DNA from: Hybos culiciformis
Taxonomy: Eukaryota > Arthropoda > Insecta > Diptera > Hybotidae
Assembly: GCA_964007475.1 (NCBI GenBank)
Contig: CAXFZM010000254.1
Location: 62,001 to 126,000, forward strand
Reading direction: 5' to 3'
Length of the DNA stretch: 64,000 nucleotides
Shown: positions 60,231-64,000 of the stretch, in pieces
How positions within the stretch are numbered: the stretch's first letter is position 1
How the letters are laid out: each line of letters begins with the position of its first letter
Notes under the pieces: generated by a model
Told to the model about the DNA's origin: nothing
Database searches by the model: none
The model's input: the letters and a program-made list of their open reading frames with translations, nothing else
Position numbers and translations under genes: made by a program

Positions 60231-63200
60231 AATCGGTTTTCTAGATCCGGAGAAATAAACGATAAGGTGAGCAAACCCCCTAATTTTAACCCATAAAATG
60301 TTGACTTTGGGCTGGTTTTTTGTTCATTACTCGGGCTCCAGACCTCGGAGAACCTTCGTTTTTGGCTTAAATTAAAGGTCTAGAAATTACGCTTCTTTCT
60401 GTGCAATTTTTATGAAAATCGGTTTTCTAGATCCGGAGAAATAAACGATAAGGTGAGCAAACCCCCTAACTTTAACACATAAAATGTTGACTTTGGGCTG
60501 GTTTTTTGTTCATTACTCCGGCTCCAGACCTCGGAGAACCTCCGTTTTTGGCTTAAATTAAAGGTCTAGAAATTACGCTTCTTTCTGTGCAATTTTTATG
60601 TAAATCGGTTTTCTAGATCCGGAGAAATAAACGATAAGGTGAGCAAACCCCCTAACTTTAACACATAAAATGTTGACTTTGGGCTGGTTTTTTGTTCATT
60701 ACTCGGGCTCCAGACCTCGGAGAACCTTCGTTTTTGGCTTAAATTAAAGGTCTAGAAATTACGCTTCTTTCTGTGCAATTTTTATGAAAATCGGTTTTCT
60801 AGATCCGGAGAAATAAACGATAAGGTGAGCAAACCCCCTAACTTTAACACATAAAATGTTGACTTTGGGCTGGTTTTTTGTTCATTACTCCGGCTCCAGA
60901 CTTCGGCGGACCTCCGTTTTTGGCTTAAATCAAAGGTCTAGAAATTACGCTTCTTTCTGTGCAATTTTTATGAAAATCGGTTTTCTAGATCCGGAGAAAT
61001 AAACGATAAGGTGAGCAAACCCCCTAACTTTAACACATAAAATGATGACTTTGGGCTGGTTTTTTGTTCATTACTCCGGCTCCAGACTTCGGCGGACCTC
61101 CGTTTTTGGCTTAAATTAAAGGTCTAGAAATTACGCTTCTTTCTGTGCAATTTTTATGAAAATCGGTTTTCTAGATCCGGAGAAATAAACGATAAGGTGA
61201 GCAAACCCCCTAACTTTAACACATAAAATGTTGACTTTGGGCTGGTTTTTTGTTCATTACTCCGGCTCCAGACTTCGGCGGACCTCCGTTTTTGGCTTAA
61301 ATCAAAGGTCTAGAAATTACGCTTCTTTCTGTGCAATTTTTATGAAAATCGGTTTTCTAGATCCGGAGAAATAAACGATAAGGTGAGCAAACCCCCTAAC
61401 TTTAACACATAAAATGATGACTTTGGGCTGGTTTTTTGTTCATTACTCCGGCTCCAGACTTCGGCGGACCTCCGTTTTTGGCTTAAATTAAAGGTCTAGA
61501 AATTACGCTTCTTTCTGTGCAATTTTTATGAAAATCGGTTTTCTAGATCCGGAGAAATAAACGATAAGGTGAGCAAACCCCTTAACTTTAACACATAAAA
61601 TGTTGACTTTGGGCTGGTTTTTTGTTCATTACTCCGGCTCCAGACCTCGGAGAACTTCCGTTTTTGGCTTAAATTAAAGGTCTAGAAATTACGCTTCTTT
61701 CTGTGCAATTTTTATGAAAATCGGTTTTCTAGATCCGGAGAAATAAACGATAAGGTGAGCAAACCCCCTAACTTTAACACATAAAATGTTGACTTTGGGC
61801 TGGTTTTTTGTTCATTACTCCGGCTCCAGACTTCGGCGGACCTCCGTTTTTGGCTTAAATTAAAGGTCTAGAAATTACGCTTCTTTCTGTGCAATTTTTA
61901 TGAAAATCGGTTTTCTAGATCCGGAGAAATAAACGATAAGGTGAGCAAACCTCCTAACTTTAACACATAAAATGTTGACTTTGGGCTGGTTTTTTGTTCA
62001 TTACTCCGGCTCCAGACCTCGGAGAACCTCCGTTTTTGGCTTAAATTAAAGGTCTAGAAATTACGCTTCTTTCTGTGCAATTTTTATGAAAATCGGTTTT
62101 CTAGATCCGGAGAAATAAACGATAAGGTGAGCAAACCCCTTAACTTTAACACATAAAATGTTGACTTTGGGCTGGTTTTTTGTTCATTACTCCGGCTCCA
62201 GACCTCGGAGAACCTCCGTTTTTGGCTTAAATTAAAGGTCTAGAAATTACGCTTCTTTCTGTGCAATTTTTATGTAAATCGGTTTTCTAGATCCGGAGAA
62301 ATAAACGATAAGGTGAGCAAACCTCCTAACTTTAACACATAAAATGTTGACTTTGGGCTGGTTTTTTGTTCATTACTCCGGCTCCAGACCTCGGAGAACC
62401 TCCGTTTTTGGCTTAAATTAAAGGTCTAGAAATTACACTTCTTTCTGTGCAATTTTTATGAAAATCGGTTTTCTAGATCCGGAGAAATAAACGATAAAGT
62501 GAGCAAACCCCCCAACTTTAACACATAAAATGTTGACTTTGGGCTGGTTTTTTGTTCATTACTCCGGCTCCAGACCTCGGAGAACCTCCGTTTTTGGCTT
62601 AAATTAAAGGTCTAGAAATTACGCTTCTTTCTGTGCAATTTTTATGTAAATCGGTTTTCTAGATCCGGAGAAATAAACGATAAGGTGAGCAAACCCCCTA
62701 ACTTTAACACATAAAATGTTGACTTTGGGCTGGTTTTTTGTTCATTACTCGGGCTCCAGACCTCGGAGAACCTTCGTTTTTGGCTTAAATTAAAGGTCTA
62801 GAAATTACGCTTCTTTCTGTGCAATTTTTATGAAAATCGGTTTTCTAGATCCGGAGAAATAAACGATAAGGTGAGCAAACCCCCTAACTTTAACACATAA
62901 AATGTTGACTTTGGGCTGGTTTTTTGTTCATTACTCCGGCTCCAGACTTCGGCGGACCTCCGTTTTTGGCTTAAATCAAAGGTCTAGAAATTACGCTTCT
63001 TTCTGTGCAATTTTTATGAAAATCGGTTTTCTAGATCCGGAGAAATAAACGATAAGGTGAGCAAGCCCCTAACTTTAACACATAAAATGATGACTTTGGG
63101 CTGGTTTTTTGTTCATTACTCCGGCTCCAGACTTCGGCGGACCTCCGTTTTTGGCTTAAATTAAAGGTCTAGAAATTACGCTTCTTTCTGTGCAATTTTT

Positions 63201-64000
63201 ATGAAAATCGGTTTTCTAGATCCGGAGAAATAAACGATAAGGTGAGCAAACCCCTTAACTTTAACACATAAAATGTTGACTTTGGGCTGGTTTTTTGTTC
63301 ATTACTACGCCTCCAGACCTCGGAGAACTTCCGTTTTTGGCTTAAATTAAAGGTCTAGAAATTACGCTTCTTTCTGTGCAATTTTTATGAAAATCGGTTT
63401 TCTAGATCCGGAGAAATAAACGATAAGGTGAGCAAAACCCCTAACTTTAACACATAAAATGTCGACTTTGGGCTGGTTTTTTGTTCATTACTCCGGCTCC
63501 AGAATTCGGCGGACCTCCGTTTTTGGCTTAAATTAAAGGTCTAGAAATTACGCTTCTTTCTGTGCAATTTTTATGAAAATCGGTTTTCTAGATCCGGAGA
63601 AATAAACGATAAGGTGAGCTAACCCCCTAACTTTAACACATAAAATGTTGACTTTGGGCTGGTTTTTTGTTCATTACTCCGGCTCCAGACCTCGGAGAAC
63701 CTCCGTTTTTGGCTTAAATTAAAGGTCTAGAAATTACGCTTCTTTCTATGCAATTTTAATGAAAATCGGTTTTCTAGATCCGGAGAAATAAACGATAAGG
63801 TGAGCAAACCCCCTAACTTTAACACATAAAATGTTGACTTTGGGCTGGTTTTTTGTTCATTACTCCGGCTCCAGACCTCGGAGAACTTCCGTTTTTGGCT
63901 TAAATTAAAGGTCTAGAAATTACGCTTCTTTCTGTGCAATTTTTATGAAAATCGGTTTTCTAGATCCGGAGAAATAAACGATAAGGTGAGCAAACCCCCT

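Larger units (their letters stand above)
44503..64000. repeat. Right satellite block, 186-bp monomer
   Basis: This continues the same array after the LINE, in the same orientation and phase: the monomer broken at ATGAAAA resumes here with TCGGTTTTCTAGA. Simple division gives about 105 monomers. Type D (TACTCGGGCTCC ... CCTTCG) is frequent here and in the left block after about 25.1 kb, but I did not see it before that, so the array is regionally structured. No gene or RNA gene is visible. The array runs off the right edge of the window. Confidence 0.97.

Noticed and set aside
1..64000. Regular higher-order repeat of fixed period
   Set aside because: Units of 2, 3, 5, 10 and 11 monomers and larger blocks coexist. 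No single period repeats across the window.
1..64000. tRNA, rRNA or host protein genes in the array
   Set aside because: No cloverleaf, rRNA-like or spliced coding pattern was seen in the monomer or LINE. A covariance-model search was not possible here.

Overview
The window is eukaryotic, repeat-dominated DNA. It is one continuous satellite array with a 186-bp monomer, interrupted once by an apparently full-length non-LTR retrotransposon (LINE). There is no host gene, tRNA, rRNA or CRISPR that I can support. The LINE is AT-rich, and its ORF1 combines a PHD finger, a coiled coil and an FP25K-like C-terminal region. That points to an arthropod, probably an insect, but the species cannot be named from the sequence.

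Layout. 1-39270 is the left satellite block, about 211 monomers by simple division. 39271-44502 is the LINE, on the + strand: 5'UTR with a 17-bp tandem repeat, ORF1 (39895-40905), a 416-bp spacer, ORF2 with endonuclease and reverse transcriptase (41322-44147), and a 3'UTR with a compound hairpin and an A/T-rich tail. 44503-64000 is the right satellite block, about 105 monomers, in the same orientation and phase as the left. The array therefore existed before the LINE arrived.

The array is not a clean higher-order repeat. Monomers fall into at least four variants in the segment after TTGTTCATTACTC (types A, B, C and D, defined in the features). These are shuffled by tandem duplications of 2, 3, 5, 10 and 11 monomers, a 1,034-bp composite unit, and segments of about 7.1-7.9 kb, 9.9 kb (offset) and 14.6-14.8 kb (offset). 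Several boundaries show hybrid monomers expected from unequal crossover, one of them placed within 6 bp. Deleted or partly duplicated monomers recur at matching places and act as markers of shared ancestry.

Each monomer carries four alternately oriented CTCCG/CGGAG motifs and an inverted TCTAGAAA/TTTCTAGA pair, which form nested dyads. The LINE entered just after the AAAA run in the spacer of that dyad. Near-identical empty-site paralogues at about 46.5 kb and 56.5 kb allow the junctions to be read. The LINE encodes what is expected for its own movement: ORF1p as an RNA-binding partner and ORF2p to nick DNA and prime reverse transcription. Both frames are open, so the insertion looks young. 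The most notable points are the nested dyads, the readable history of unequal exchange, the intact LINE with its empty-site paralogues, and a small duplication that leaves a second copy of the ORF1 C-terminus behind the ORF1 stop.
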